Below, in pieces: positions 40,936 through 49,626 of a stretch of 64,000 nucleotides of DNA. The notes below the pieces were generated by a model. That model was not told the origin of the DNA, made no database searches, and was given only the letters and a program-made list of their open reading frames with translations. Each line of letters starts with the position of its first letter. Position 1 is the first letter of the stretch. The stretch comes from Paenibacillus spongiae (GTDB lineage Bacteria > Bacillota > Bacilli > Paenibacillales > Paenibacillaceae): positions 4,916,501 through 4,980,500 of the forward strand of contig NZ_CP091430.1 of the NCBI RefSeq assembly GCF_024734895.1, in the 5' to 3' direction. A program made the translations under genes and the position numbers.

Positions 40936-42000
40936 TTAAGATTTAAAGGCGTTCATATGGTCAGGACGGCTAACCGGCTGGCTGTAGGACTGGTTATTCG
41001 TATCCACGACATCGGTCTTGCCGTTGATTTTAATTTGGACTTTGCCGAAGCCTGTATTCTCAGTCAGCGCCAGCACGACAGCTTCCAGCATCTCGGCCGG
41101 CTGTTGGACGCCTTCCTTATAGGCGCTGTCCTCCAGATCAATGGTGACGATATCATTCTTCTTCGTGATGTCCTTGACGACCACATCCGGCGTGATGACC
41201 GCATTCAACCGGGTGCCATTGCTGAGCGGGCCGGCAATAAGCTGATCGATGGCGGCCTTCGCCTTATTATTCGTCCGGTTAATCAGACGGGTGACCGGAA
41301 CATAATAGGGTTCGTCGTCTGGCGTAACAGCGGAGAAATACAAGGTGACGGCAGTCGACTGACTGTAGTTGAGCCCTTCGGCGGCTTCCAGATTGATGCC
41401 CACAGTCCTGGTCATAGGCTGGTCGAGCGGCATCCCTTCCACCGGCATTTCAGTCAGCTCCTCGCCTTCCAGCCAAATCTGAACCTTCTGTATGCCTTCC
41501 ATTCCGGTCAGCGTCCATGTCACGGCTTCAACGATCCTGCGCTCCTCGGAAGCGCTGTAATCACCGAACGATTTGGAGAAATCGACGATGGCCAGCTTTT
41601 GATCCGGTACGATCTTAAAGTCCTTTACTTGAGTCCCTTTCGGCAGTACCGCCTGGAACCCTTCAGGCAGCTCGCTCGCCAGCGCGCCGCCGTCGACCAT
41701 CAATTCAAGCGCCTTCTGACCGGCCTTCTCCTCATTACCGAGCGCAGCAAGCACAGTAACCGGGGCGAGCAGATTATTCGAATCCTTCAGATACACAGTC
41801 ATCTGCGTCTGCTGTCCTTGCGTGTCGGTTTGTCCGGTTACATTGCCTTCACCTTGGCTGGCGTTGTTCTGAGCAGCATTTTGAGGCGGATCGATTTGAT
41901 TGCTTGCTTCCTGCGAGAATAGCCCGCAGCCGGTCGTCAGAATGGGCAGCGCCAGCGCTCCGGCGAGCGCAGCCCGGCGAAACAGGCGGTAGTGAGTCAT
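40936..42000 (-). CDS. gerM: GerMN-domain spore germination lipoprotein
   Basis: A 354-residue lipoprotein (lipobox LTTGC near residue 27) with two GerMN domains, residues about 70-180 and 210-330, each with the pattern LYLKDSNNLLAPV / VTLYFSAVTPDDEPYYVPV followed by P-x-G-t-x-l-k / PDVVVKDI and a C-terminal E-x-V-xx-LT-T segment. GerM helps spore cortex hydrolysis and septal peptidoglycan steps in Bacillus. The ATG at 42000 is preferred because GGGAGG lies 10 bases upstream. It sits beside rph-rdgB as in Bacillus, supporting a spore-former. Confidence 0.9.
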   Translation of the reverse strand: MTHYRLFRRAALAGALALPILTTGCGLFSQEASNQIDPPQNAAQNNASQGEGNVTGQTDTQGQQTQMTVYLKDSNNLLAPVTVLAALGNEEKAGQKALELMVDGGALASELPEGFQAVLPKGTQVKDFKIVPDQKLAIVDFSKSFGDYSASEERRIVEAVTWTLTGMEGIQKVQIWLEGEELTEMPVEGMPLDQPMTRTVGINLEAAEGLNYSQSTAVTLYFSAVTPDDEPYYVPVTRLINRTNNKAKAAIDQLIAGPLSNGTRLNAVITPDVVVKDITKKNDIVTIDLEDSAYKEGVQQPAEMLEAVVLALTENTGFGKVQIKINGKTDVVDTNNQSYSQPVSRPDHMNAFKS

Positions 42001-42128
42001 GTCGGTTTTTCCTCCCTTTTCGAATGGATGCATTTGGTACAAGTCCTCTTTTGTAGTACTATGTATACGAGCCCGGAATACGAATTAGACCAGCTTTGTC
42101 CCACATTTCTAGACAAGAGGTGCATCCG

Positions 42129-42668
42129 ATGACGAAATCCAATATGTACAGCTTGAACAGCCAGAAGGTTGCGGCCGCAACCGAAGAGTGGCTCACGAAC
42201 CGCGGCGTCAGCAAGATGCAGATTGCGGAGCTTGTGCTTTTTCTCCAGAAGGATTACTTTCCGGAACTGGATCTTCAGGAATGCGAGAACAACGTCGATG
42301 CCGTCCTGAGTAAACGCGAGGTGCAAAATGCCATTCTCACCGGCATCCAACTGGACCTGCTCGCAGAGGAAGGCAAGCTGATGACTCCGCTGCAGGAAAT
42401 GATCGAGAACGACGAGGGGCTATACGGCTGCGATGAAATATTAGCCTTATCGATCGTGAACGTATACGGCAGTATTGGTTTCACCAATTTCGGCTATATC
42501 GATAAGCTTAAACCAGGCATACTGAAGAAACTCAACGACAAGAATGATGTCCCCTGCCACACGTTTCTGGATGACATCGTCGGCGCTATAGCTGCCGCAG
42601 CCAGCAGCCGCATCGCCCACCGCAAGCAAGCCGAGCGCGAAGGCAGCACCACCCCGCCGCTCGATTAA
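42129..42668 (+). CDS. phosphatidylglycerophosphatase A-related protein (YutG-like)
   Basis: A 179-residue protein of the PgpA family. The B. subtilis YutG pattern is clear: IAELVLFLQKDYFPELDL, VLSKREVQNAILTGIQLDLL, DEILALSIVNVYGSIGFTN and CHTFLDDIVGAIAAAASSR. The group would dephosphorylate phosphatidylglycerophosphate to phosphatidylglycerol. Unlike E. coli PgpA it has no obvious long membrane helices. The ATG at 42129 (MTKSNM) follows an AGAGGTG site; an ATG at 42096 has none. Confidence 0.85.
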   Translation: MTKSNMYSLNSQKVAAATEEWLTNRGVSKMQIAELVLFLQKDYFPELDLQECENNVDAVLSKREVQNAILTGIQLDLLAEEGKLMTPLQEMIENDEGLYGCDEILALSIVNVYGSIGFTNFGYIDKLKPGILKKLNDKNDVPCHTFLDDIVGAIAAAASSRIAHRKQAEREGSTTPPLD

Positions 42669-42675
42669 CGACAGA

Positions 42676-42719
42676 AGACCGTCCATTGGAGCAGCATGCT
42701 CTTGTGGACGGTCTTTTTT
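42676..42719 (+). terminator. intrinsic terminator after the YutG-like gene
   Basis: AGACCGTCCA...TGGACGGTCT followed by six T. The interval 42,720-42,958 contains only a small hairpin (GTAACGC/GCGTTAC near 42,755) and no gene that I can support. Confidence 0.8.
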
Positions 42720-42958
42720 GATGAGACGCGGTTGGGCAGCTGTGCGTCACATGTAACGCTCTTTTTCGGCGTTACAGACGTTGCTGGACTCTGCTCCTCG
42801 AGGGCGGATGCTCTGCTGCCGCAGCTGGCAGAAACATCGACCGGGACGTCAACAGCTCAGCCATTATGCCACAACCAAAACTTGCCTAAGAGCTGAATAT
42901 TCACCGCCCCGGAGCTTTAGCGGAATCCGGCAGCTGCCAGGTGCCCGCAGATATAGAA

Positions 42959-42998
42959 AGGACCTCTCGACGTCGTTGTCAACTCGTCAAGAAGTCCT
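42959..42998 (-). terminator. probable terminator of the haem operon
   Basis: On the minus strand AGGACTTC pairs with GAGGTCCT, followed by TTTC. It lies just after the hemY stop. Confidence 0.5.
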
Positions 42999-43003
42999 CA
43001 TCT

Positions 43004-44497
43004 CTACCGGCGCTCCAACGCCTCTATGGTACGTATTGCCGCCTCCTTGCCCTGCCGGATGCAGTCGGGCAAATCGAAGCCGTCGAATGCCGCGCCGGTT
43101 GCCCATACGCCCGGCAGCTTGGCGGCAAGCTCGCCGCGCATGGCGCCGATTTGCTGGAGATGGCAAACCGGATATTGCGGCATGGAACGGTGCAGCCTTG
43201 TGATCACCGTGAAAATCGGCTCGGCGGTGATGCCCATCAGTTCGCGAATGTCGTGTTTGACCGCTGCTGCGAGCTGGTCATCGGGCAAATCCACATCCGC
43301 TTCGTCTCCTGCGCGACCAGTATTGCACCGAAGCAGACATTGATCCGCTGGGCTAGCGTGCGGCCACTTGGCTGAAATCCATGTGCATGCTGTAATGGAC
43401 GTACCCTCCGAGCGGGGGATAACGAACTCCGATCCGTCAGACTCAAGACCGAACGTCTCTTTCTTGAAAGCCATTGTTACGTTGGCGACCGACACATAAC
43501 GAACAGCTCTCAGCGCAGCCGCATCAATATGGGGCTCCAACAGATCTGCGGCATCATAAGCAGGCATTGCCAGCACGATTCCGTCCGCTTCAATCGTTTC
43601 ACCGTTGCTGAGTACCACTCTATATGGATATCCACGCTCAGCTTCCCGGGCGGTGTCAATATTCACACCGGGAAAAAAGCCATCCGCAGGTTCGATGCGA
43701 ACCGCCTTCGTCTCCATCCTCCGTTCGACGCCGATGAGCGACCGGTCAAGCGCATTCACCATCGTCGCAAGCCCGCCCTTGAACGTTAAGAAAGCGGTAC
43801 GCGCAGACGCTGGCAGCTTATCCGCGTCCACTGCTGCAGCCGGCGTCTTGCCGCGGCTGGCTTTCATGCCTCTGATAAGACTGCCGTATTTACGCTCCGA
43901 TTCCCCGAATTGCGGGAACGCGGCCTGCAAGCTCAACTTGTGCAGGTCTCCAGCATAAATACCGCCAAGCAGCGGCTCCGCGATCCGTTCCATCACTTCC
44001 GGGCCGAGCCGCCGCGACAGAAAGCTGCCCAGCGACTCGTCGTCGTCCGTTTTCTTGGCAGGCAGCACCAGATCCATCAACGCACGAAGCTTGGCTCCCC
44101 AAGTCAGGATGCCTGTCTTCACGAACGGAGCAATCTCCGTCGGAATGCCGAGCATCAGGCCGGGAGGCATCGGATGAAGCTTGCCGCGATGCATGATATA
44201 CGTCTTCTCGGCGGCCGGATTCGTCCCGATGAGCTCCTGATCGATGCCAAGCTCGAACGCGAGATCGATGACCGGTTTCTTGCTCGCCAAGAAGGAATCC
44301 GGCCCGCGTTCGATAACGAAGCCGTCGCGATGCAAGGTGCTGATTTTGCCTCCGAACCGTTCAGCCGGATCGACGATGGTCAGCTCCGGCTTCCTCCCCC
44401 TCGCCGCTGCTTCCCGAAGAAAATAAAAAGCGGAGCTCAGTCCGCTGATCCCGCCGCCAATCACGACGATCCGATCAGGTTGTCCGATTCTCCGCAT
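43004..44497 (-). CDS. hemY: coproporphyrinogen III / protoporphyrinogen oxidase
   Basis: A 497-residue FAD enzyme. RIVVIGGGISGLSSAFYF is the FAD dinucleotide motif, with LTIVDPAERFGGKI following, and the C-terminal PGVWATGAAFDGFDLPDCIR closes the FAD site. In Bacillota this oxidises coproporphyrinogen III to coproporphyrin III (also called cgoX). The ATG at 44497 gives 9 bases from GGAG; the ATG at 44506 touches the box. It is the last gene of hemE-hemH-hemY. Confidence 0.93.
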   Translation of the reverse strand: MRRIGQPDRIVVIGGGISGLSSAFYFLREAAARGRKPELTIVDPAERFGGKISTLHRDGFVIERGPDSFLASKKPVIDLAFELGIDQELIGTNPAAEKTYIMHRGKLHPMPPGLMLGIPTEIAPFVKTGILTWGAKLRALMDLVLPAKKTDDDESLGSFLSRRLGPEVMERIAEPLLGGIYAGDLHKLSLQAAFPQFGESERKYGSLIRGMKASRGKTPAAAVDADKLPASARTAFLTFKGGLATMVNALDRSLIGVERRMETKAVRIEPADGFFPGVNIDTAREAERGYPYRVVLSNGETIEADGIVLAMPAYDAADLLEPHIDAAALRAVRYVSVANVTMAFKKETFGLESDGSEFVIPRSEGTSITACTWISAKWPHASPADQCLLRCNTGRAGDEADVDLPDDQLAAAVKHDIRELMGITAEPIFTVITRLHRSMPQYPVCHLQQIGAMRGELAAKLPGVWATGAAFDGFDLPDCIRQGKEAAIRTIEALERR

Positions 44498-44584
44498 AAG
44501 CTTCATCTCCTACAAAATTTTAACGAGGCAATCTGCCGGCAATAATCGCGTCCAATTGCTCGCAGCGTGTATGTAAGTGATCAT

Positions 44585-45508
44585 CTAACGCCATGGATCC
44601 TTGGCTTCCACCGATTCCGCAAGGGTCTGCATGTAGAATGGATCCGTGTTCAGCATTTCGATACGTTCGAACTTCATGCCAAGCCCGCCTGCCGCTGTCT
44701 TCGCTTCGATATCGAGGTCGTACAGGACCTCCAGATGATCCGACACGAAGCCGATGGGTACGGAGAGCACCTGCTTGTACTCCTTATCGGCCGTCTCCTG
44801 CAGCGTCTCGAGAATATCCGGACCAAGCCAAGGCTCCCGGGTTCTTCCCGCGCTTTGCCAAGTAAATTCCCAATCCGTCACGCCCGCCCGCTGCGCGATC
44901 GCCGACGATGTTTCCAGCAGCTGTTTCTCGTAGGGATCATTCGATTCCCGGATTCGGACCGGCAGACTGTGAGCGCTGAACAGCGCCTTAATCGGCTGCT
45001 TCCGGTCAAATTTGGCGAGCGCGGATACAACCCGATCTACAAGCGCTTCGATCAGCTTCGGATGAAGATGGTAACTTTCCACGGATACCATTTCGATTCC
45101 GACCTCATCCGCCTTATCCTTGGCCCGTTTATTATATCCGCCGACGCTCATCGTGGAATAATGCGGTGCGAGCACAATGGTAACAGCGCGCTTGATTCCG
45201 TCCTCCGCCATCTTAGCAACGCCATCCTCGATGTAGGGCGAAGCATGCTTCAGCCCTTGATAACAGGCATAACGTCCAGGTGCCAGCGCATCCAATGCGG
45301 CTTGAAGACCCGATACCTGCCGATTCGTATTCTCGCGGAGCGGGAACACGCCGCCGACCACGGCTTCGTATCGTGCGGTCAATTCCGCCAGCTGCTCCGC
45401 AGTCGGAGCATGTCCGCGCCGGATGTGCGTGTAATAAGCCTCTATGCCCTCCATACTTTCCGGTGTCCCGTAAGACATCACGAGCACGCCGATCCGATTG
45501 TTAGACAT
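44585..45508 (-). CDS. hemH: coproporphyrin ferrochelatase
   Basis: A 307-residue class I ferrochelatase (also cpfC) that inserts iron into coproporphyrin III. The catalytic His is in LFSAHSLPVRIRE, and the conserved acidic site is in VSDHLEVLYDLDIEA. It overlaps hemE by 8 bases, an operon arrangement typical of Gram-positives. HemQ, the last enzyme of the coproporphyrin pathway, is not in the window. Confidence 0.95.
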   Translation of the reverse strand: MSNNRIGVLVMSYGTPESMEGIEAYYTHIRRGHAPTAEQLAELTARYEAVVGGVFPLRENTNRQVSGLQAALDALAPGRYACYQGLKHASPYIEDGVAKMAEDGIKRAVTIVLAPHYSTMSVGGYNKRAKDKADEVGIEMVSVESYHLHPKLIEALVDRVVSALAKFDRKQPIKALFSAHSLPVRIRESNDPYEKQLLETSSAIAQRAGVTDWEFTWQSAGRTREPWLGPDILETLQETADKEYKQVLSVPIGFVSDHLEVLYDLDIEAKTAAGGLGMKFERIEMLNTDPFYMQTLAESVEAKDPWR

Positions 45509-46571
45509 GCTGTGACTCCTTCCGTCCTAAGCGGGCAATGGCTTCTTCGGAATAACCGTGTATGAATTCGGTCAACGCCCGCAATTTATCGAGAGACGCT
45601 TCCGGGAACAGCCCGTGTCCAAGGTTGAAAATATATCCTGGCTTCTCGATGCCTTGATCGATAATGTCGCGGGCGTACGATTCGATCGTTTCCATCGGAG
45701 CGGTCAGCACATACGGATCCAGATTCCCCTGGACCGCATAAGCGTCTTGCAGACGGCGGCGGCCTTCAGTTACCGAAACCCGCCAATCGAGTCCGATTAC
45801 GTCCGCCTTCACGTTTCCAAGCAGAGGAAGAAGCTCCCCTGACGCCACGCCCGGGAAATAAATTTTGGGCTGCGGCAGATCCGACAGCTCATCGAAGATC
45901 CGTTCAATGGTTGGCAGCACGTACATCTTGAAATCGTTAGGCGATAGAGCGCCTACCCAGCTGTCGAACAGCTGGAACGCCTTGCCTCCGGCGGCCATAT
46001 GAGCGCGCAAGTAGGCAATAACCATATCGCCGAGCTTATCCATCAATTGATGCCAAATCGCCGGTTCGCTATACATCAGCGTCTTAGTCCGTATGTACGA
46101 CTTGGACGGGCGTCCTTCGATGAGATAGCTTGCGATCGTGAACGGAGCCCCGGCAAACGTAATCAAGGGAACCTCCAGCTCGCGGTCCAGAATGCGTATC
46201 GTCTCCAGCACGTGGGAGAGATCGCCTTCCACATCGATCGGCTTAAGCCGCTGAATGTCTGCGGCGGAGCGGATCGGATTGTCGATAACGGGTCCAACAT
46301 TCGGCACGATATCGAAATCGATGCCGATCGAAGCGACCGGATTCATAATATCCGAGTATAGAATTGCTGCATCGACGCCGAGCTTCTTGACCGGCATAAG
46401 CGTAACTTCAGCAGCCAGCTCCGGCTGGCGGCAAATTTCGAGGAGCGAGTATTTTTCCTTTATCTTACGGTAATCGGGATCATAGCGTCCCGCTTGTCGC
46501 ATATACCAGACGGGCACGCGATCGACGGATTCCTTCCGACAAGCCCGGATGAAACGGTCGTTATAGCTCAT
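45501..46571 (-). CDS. hemE: uroporphyrinogen decarboxylase
   Basis: A 356-residue enzyme that decarboxylates uroporphyrinogen III to coproporphyrinogen III. Signature 1, RVPVWYMRQAGRYDPDYR, holds the substrate-binding Arg residues. Signature 2 corresponds to GAPFTIASYLIEG, and FNLGHGLFPEA lies near the C-terminus. It is the first gene of hemE-hemH-hemY, with a promoter about 40-65 bases upstream. Confidence 0.96.
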   Translation of the reverse strand: MSYNDRFIRACRKESVDRVPVWYMRQAGRYDPDYRKIKEKYSLLEICRQPELAAEVTLMPVKKLGVDAAILYSDIMNPVASIGIDFDIVPNVGPVIDNPIRSAADIQRLKPIDVEGDLSHVLETIRILDRELEVPLITFAGAPFTIASYLIEGRPSKSYIRTKTLMYSEPAIWHQLMDKLGDMVIAYLRAHMAAGGKAFQLFDSWVGALSPNDFKMYVLPTIERIFDELSDLPQPKIYFPGVASGELLPLLGNVKADVIGLDWRVSVTEGRRRLQDAYAVQGNLDPYVLTAPMETIESYARDIIDQGIEKPGYIFNLGHGLFPEASLDKLRALTEFIHGYSEEAIARLGRKESQHV

Positions 46572-46608
46572 TGACCTTCCCCATTTCTATCATTTTCCCT
46601 TCGTTTCC

Positions 46609-46637
46609 ATTATGCCCTTTTTACAAAGACGTAACAA
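46609..46637 (-). promoter_or_regulatory. promoter of hemE
   Basis: On the minus strand TTGTTA (46637-46632), 17 bases, CATAAT (46614-46609). Confidence 0.6.
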
Positions 46638-46716
46638 CCGCCACAGATCGACTTTCATTGACAAACATATGACAAATGGCTGGCCGCAAACCATGGCTGC
46701 ATACAAAACGTTCCTG

Positions 46717-46755
46717 TTTACAAAACATTATTAAACCGTTAACACACGATTAATA
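46717..46755 (+). promoter_or_regulatory. probable PhoP box before phoX
   Basis: Four hexamers TTTACA (46717-46722), TTATTA (46728-46733), TTAACA (46739-46744), TTAATA (46750-46755) lie at exact 11-bp spacing. This fits the B. subtilis PhoP binding pattern, TT(A/T/C)ACA repeats with about 5 bases between. The gene it precedes encodes a phosphatase, in keeping with phosphate-starvation control. The -10 box is not clear (GAAAAT at 46765-46770 is weak), as is common for PhoP-activated promoters. Confidence 0.7.
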
Positions 46756-46812
46756 CATGCCCCTGAAAATAGGACAGGTAAAGCAAATGACCTTTAGAGG
46801 AGTTGTTTGAAC

Positions 46813-48492
46813 GTGGGCATGGATAATAATATGGATCGCCGTACTTTCTTATCTTATTTGGGATCTGGTGCGGCTGCGCTGGCCGTCGCATCGAGCGGAC
46901 TTGGGGTTCTGAACGGCAAGGCTTCGGCGGAATCCGCCGCTAACCATCTGTTCGGATTCAAGACGAATAAAGTATCCGGCTACTTCGAACCGATCGAGCC
47001 TTCATCGGCTGACGAGCTTATCCTGCCGAAGGGCTTCAAATACGACGTAGTCGCCGCTTATAACGACATCATCAACCCCGCAGGCGATACTTTCGGCTTC
47101 AACAACGACTTCACGCTATACTTCCCGATCAACGGATCGAATGAACGCGGCCTTCTGTGGGTCAACCACGAGTACTCCAGCGAAGTGTTCGTCCACGGGG
47201 AGAAAAAAGGCGGTAAATACACAGCGGAGCAAATCAAACAAATGCTGTACGTCCAAGGCGGATCGATCATTGAAGTGTACCGCGACGCCAATGGCGTATG
47301 GAAGCTTGATCCGACCTCGAAATACGGCCGCCGCGTAACCGGCTTGACCCCTTTTGAGCTCACAGGGCCGGCACGCGGTTCCAAGGCTGTCAACAATGCT
47401 ACGAAGGTTCAAGGCACGTTCGCGAACTGCTCCGGCGGAATGACGCTGTGGAACACCGTGCTTTCCTGCGAAGAAAACTATGAAGGAACAAGCGCCGACG
47501 CCGGTCTGGATGCGACGCATTACGGCTGGGTCGTTGAAGTCGATCCTTTCGATCCTAGCTTTGCGGTACGCAAGCATACGGCACTTGGACGCTTCCATCA
47601 CGAGAACGCTGCCGTCGGTTTGGCCAAGGATGGACGGGTTGTCGTTTACATGGGCGACGATACGACGGATGCATGCGTCTATAAGTTTGTAAGCAAAGGC
47701 AAATATAACCCATCCGCCGGGAGAAGCAACAGCGACCTGTTGAAGGAAGGAACGCTGTACGCCGCCGACATGAAGAGCGGCAAATGGATTGCCCTTACCA
47801 TCGAAGCCGTAACGAAGGCGCTGAAGGACGAGAAGTTCAAGATTCCTTCTTCTGTCAAGGCTACGAAGGAAGAACTGCTTGCCAAATATAAGGAACAGGC
47901 CGATGTGCTTGTCAACACGCCGGAAGTCGCTAATTTGCTGGGCGCAACACCTACGGACCGTCCGGAAGATCTGGAGATCAGCCCGTTCGACAACACGATC
48001 TTCATTGCCCATACGAACAATGATAAGCACGGCAACATTCACGGCCATATTACCCGCTTCTTCGAAAAAGGCAGCGACCTCGGCGCGACGGAATTCGATT
48101 TCGAAATATTCGCTGCAGGCGGACGTCAAAGCGGATTCAGCGCGCCGGACAACCTGACATTCGACAGCAACGGCAACCTGTGGACCGTAACCGACATCTC
48201 TTCCTCCAAGCTGGGCAAAGGCGTCTATACGACATTCCAGAACAATGGCGTGTTCGTCATCCCGACGCATGGCTCGAACAAAGGCGAGGCGCTGCAATTC
48301 GCATCCGCCCCGATTGAAGCCGAAATGACCGGCCCTTGGTTCACGCCGGACGAGCGTACCTTGTTTATGGCTGTTCAGCACCCGGGTGAAGAGACGTCCG
48401 ATCTGAAAAAGCCGACAAGCAAATGGCCGCACCGGAAGGGCGATACGATGCCGCGCCCGGCTGTCGTTGCCATCAGCGGTTTTAAACTATAA
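46813..48492 (+). CDS. phoX: Tat-exported PhoX-family alkaline phosphatase
   Basis: A protein of about 559 residues with a twin-arginine signal (MDRRTFLSYLGSGAAALAVA), cleavage near KASAE. The rest is the PhoX (DUF839) beta-propeller that binds Ca and Fe cofactors: DDFTLYFPIN-type opening read here as NNDFTLYFPINGS, then LLWVNHEYSSEVFVHG, NCSGGMTLWNTVLSCEENYEG, and NLTFDSNGNLWTVTDIS. It would release phosphate from organic esters outside the cell. The start is a GTG at 46813 10 bases after GAGGAG; TTG at 46807 is possible. tatA and tatC follow directly, so cargo and exporter are probably co-expressed. Confidence 0.9.
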   Translation: MGMDNNMDRRTFLSYLGSGAAALAVASSGLGVLNGKASAESAANHLFGFKTNKVSGYFEPIEPSSADELILPKGFKYDVVAAYNDIINPAGDTFGFNNDFTLYFPINGSNERGLLWVNHEYSSEVFVHGEKKGGKYTAEQIKQMLYVQGGSIIEVYRDANGVWKLDPTSKYGRRVTGLTPFELTGPARGSKAVNNATKVQGTFANCSGGMTLWNTVLSCEENYEGTSADAGLDATHYGWVVEVDPFDPSFAVRKHTALGRFHHENAAVGLAKDGRVVVYMGDDTTDACVYKFVSKGKYNPSAGRSNSDLLKEGTLYAADMKSGKWIALTIEAVTKALKDEKFKIPSSVKATKEELLAKYKEQADVLVNTPEVANLLGATPTDRPEDLEISPFDNTIFIAHTNNDKHGNIHGHITRFFEKGSDLGATEFDFEIFAAGGRQSGFSAPDNLTFDSNGNLWTVTDISSSKLGKGVYTTFQNNGVFVIPTHGSNKGEALQFASAPIEAEMTGPWFTPDERTLFMAVQHPGEETSDLKKPTSKWPHRKGDTMPRPAVVAISGFKL

Positions 48493-48519
48493 AGCAAACA
48501 CGAGAAGGGAGATTAACCA

Positions 48520-48735
48520 ATGCCATTCGGAAATATCGGTATAGGCGGACTTGTCTTGATTCTTATCATTGCCCTCATTATTTTTGGACCTTCCAAGCTT
48601 CCTGAGCTTGGGCGCGCATTCGGCCGGACATTAAGCGAATTCAAAGGCGCGACACGCGGTCTCGTGAACGGCGAAGACGGCGATTCGAAGAAAGACGACG
48701 CAGAAGCGCCTGTCTCCGCAGCAGCAAACAAATAA
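48520..48735 (+). CDS. tatA: Sec-independent translocase TatA
   Basis: A 71-residue membrane protein: periplasmic-side start, one hydrophobic helix ([19 protein letters not shown]), the conserved [14 protein letters not shown] hinge with an amphipathic helix, then an acidic tail. It forms the pore of the Tat exporter. It lies 27 bases after phoX and 1 base before tatC. Confidence 0.95.
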   Translation: MPFGNIGIGGLVLILIIALIIFGPSKLPELGRAFGRTLSEFKGATRGLVNGEDGDSKKDDAEAPVSAAANK

Positions 48736-48736
48736 G

Positions 48737-49462
48737 ATGAAGAATCCGAACGAGCAGAACGTGATCGGCCATCTGGAGGAAATGCGCAGCCGGCTGATCC
48801 GGACGCTGATCACGTTCATCGTAGCGACGGCTGCAGCTTTCATCTATGTTCGCGATATCTATCATTGGCTTGCGAGAGATGTCGACCAAAAGCTCGTCGT
48901 GCTTGGTCCCTCAGACGTCATGTGGGTCTATCTGATGATTGCTGGCGTCGTCGGTATCGCAATTACATTGCCGATTGCCGCCTATCAATTGTGGAAGTTC
49001 GTGAGGCCCGCCCTTCCCGAACAAGCGAGACGTTCCACGCTCGTCTTCATACCGGCGATCAGTCTGTTATTTATGATCGGCATCGCTTTCGGGTATTTCA
49101 TATTGTTCCCGATGGTGCTCGGCTTCATGGAGAAGATGGCAGGCGAGGATTTTGCCACGATGTATACGGCTCAGAAATATTTCACGTTCATGATTCATAT
49201 GACGGTACCGTTCGGCTTTCTGTTCGAAATGCCCGCCATCGTGATGTTTCTGACCAAGCTCGGGATTCTGAATCCTAAGCGCCTGGCCAAAGCGCGCAAG
49301 CTTGCCTACTTCATTCTGGCCATCATTGCCATTACGATTACGCCGCCGGATATTCTCTCCGATATTATCGTTATCGTCCCTCTCTTCCTGCTGTATGAAA
49401 TCAGCATTACGATATCCAAGATCGTCTATCGTAAACAGCTGCAATTACAGACGGACGTCTAA
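48737..49462 (+). CDS. tatC: Sec-independent translocase TatC
   Basis: A 241-residue six-helix membrane protein that binds twin-arginine signals. The N-terminal VIGHLEEMRSRLIRT motif and the FIPAISLLFMIGIAFGYF and PFGFLFEMPAIVMFLTKLG segments are typical. Together with tatA it makes a minimal two-component Tat system like B. subtilis TatAd-TatCd, which exports the phosphatase PhoD. Confidence 0.95.
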   Translation: MKNPNEQNVIGHLEEMRSRLIRTLITFIVATAAAFIYVRDIYHWLARDVDQKLVVLGPSDVMWVYLMIAGVVGIAITLPIAAYQLWKFVRPALPEQARRSTLVFIPAISLLFMIGIAFGYFILFPMVLGFMEKMAGEDFATMYTAQKYFTFMIHMTVPFGFLFEMPAIVMFLTKLGILNPKRLAKARKLAYFILAIIAITITPPDILSDIIVIVPLFLLYEISITISKIVYRKQLQLQTDV

Positions 49463-49490
49463 GAAAATGCAAGCCTTCCTCGCAATATTC

Positions 49491-49516
49491 AGCCGGTCCG
49501 CTCCAGCGGGCCGGCT
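49491..49516 (+). terminator. hairpin terminator after tatC
   Basis: AGCCGGTCCGCT-CC-AGCGGGCCGGCT followed by a T/C-rich tract. Confidence 0.65.
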
Positions 49517-49626
49517 TCCCTTCTTTACCGATCTGTGCCCGCCTCGTTCGGACTTCATGTTTCGTTGTGCTATACTGGTTCTACTGGTTATTGAACGAGC
49601 AATGAGCGCAAGGAGGCAGGACAACG

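Noticed and set aside
40957-41922. 321-codon plus-strand frame opposite gerM
   Set aside because: Antisense shadow; gerM shows lipobox and two GerMN domains in the other direction.
44567-45565. 332-codon plus-strand frame opposite hemH
   Set aside because: Antisense shadow of ferrochelatase, which has its catalytic His and operon context.
47116-48432. 438-codon minus-strand frame opposite phoX
   Set aside because: A shadow of the phoX coding sequence; Arg/Cys-rich product with no domain, phoX itself has a Tat signal and family motifs.
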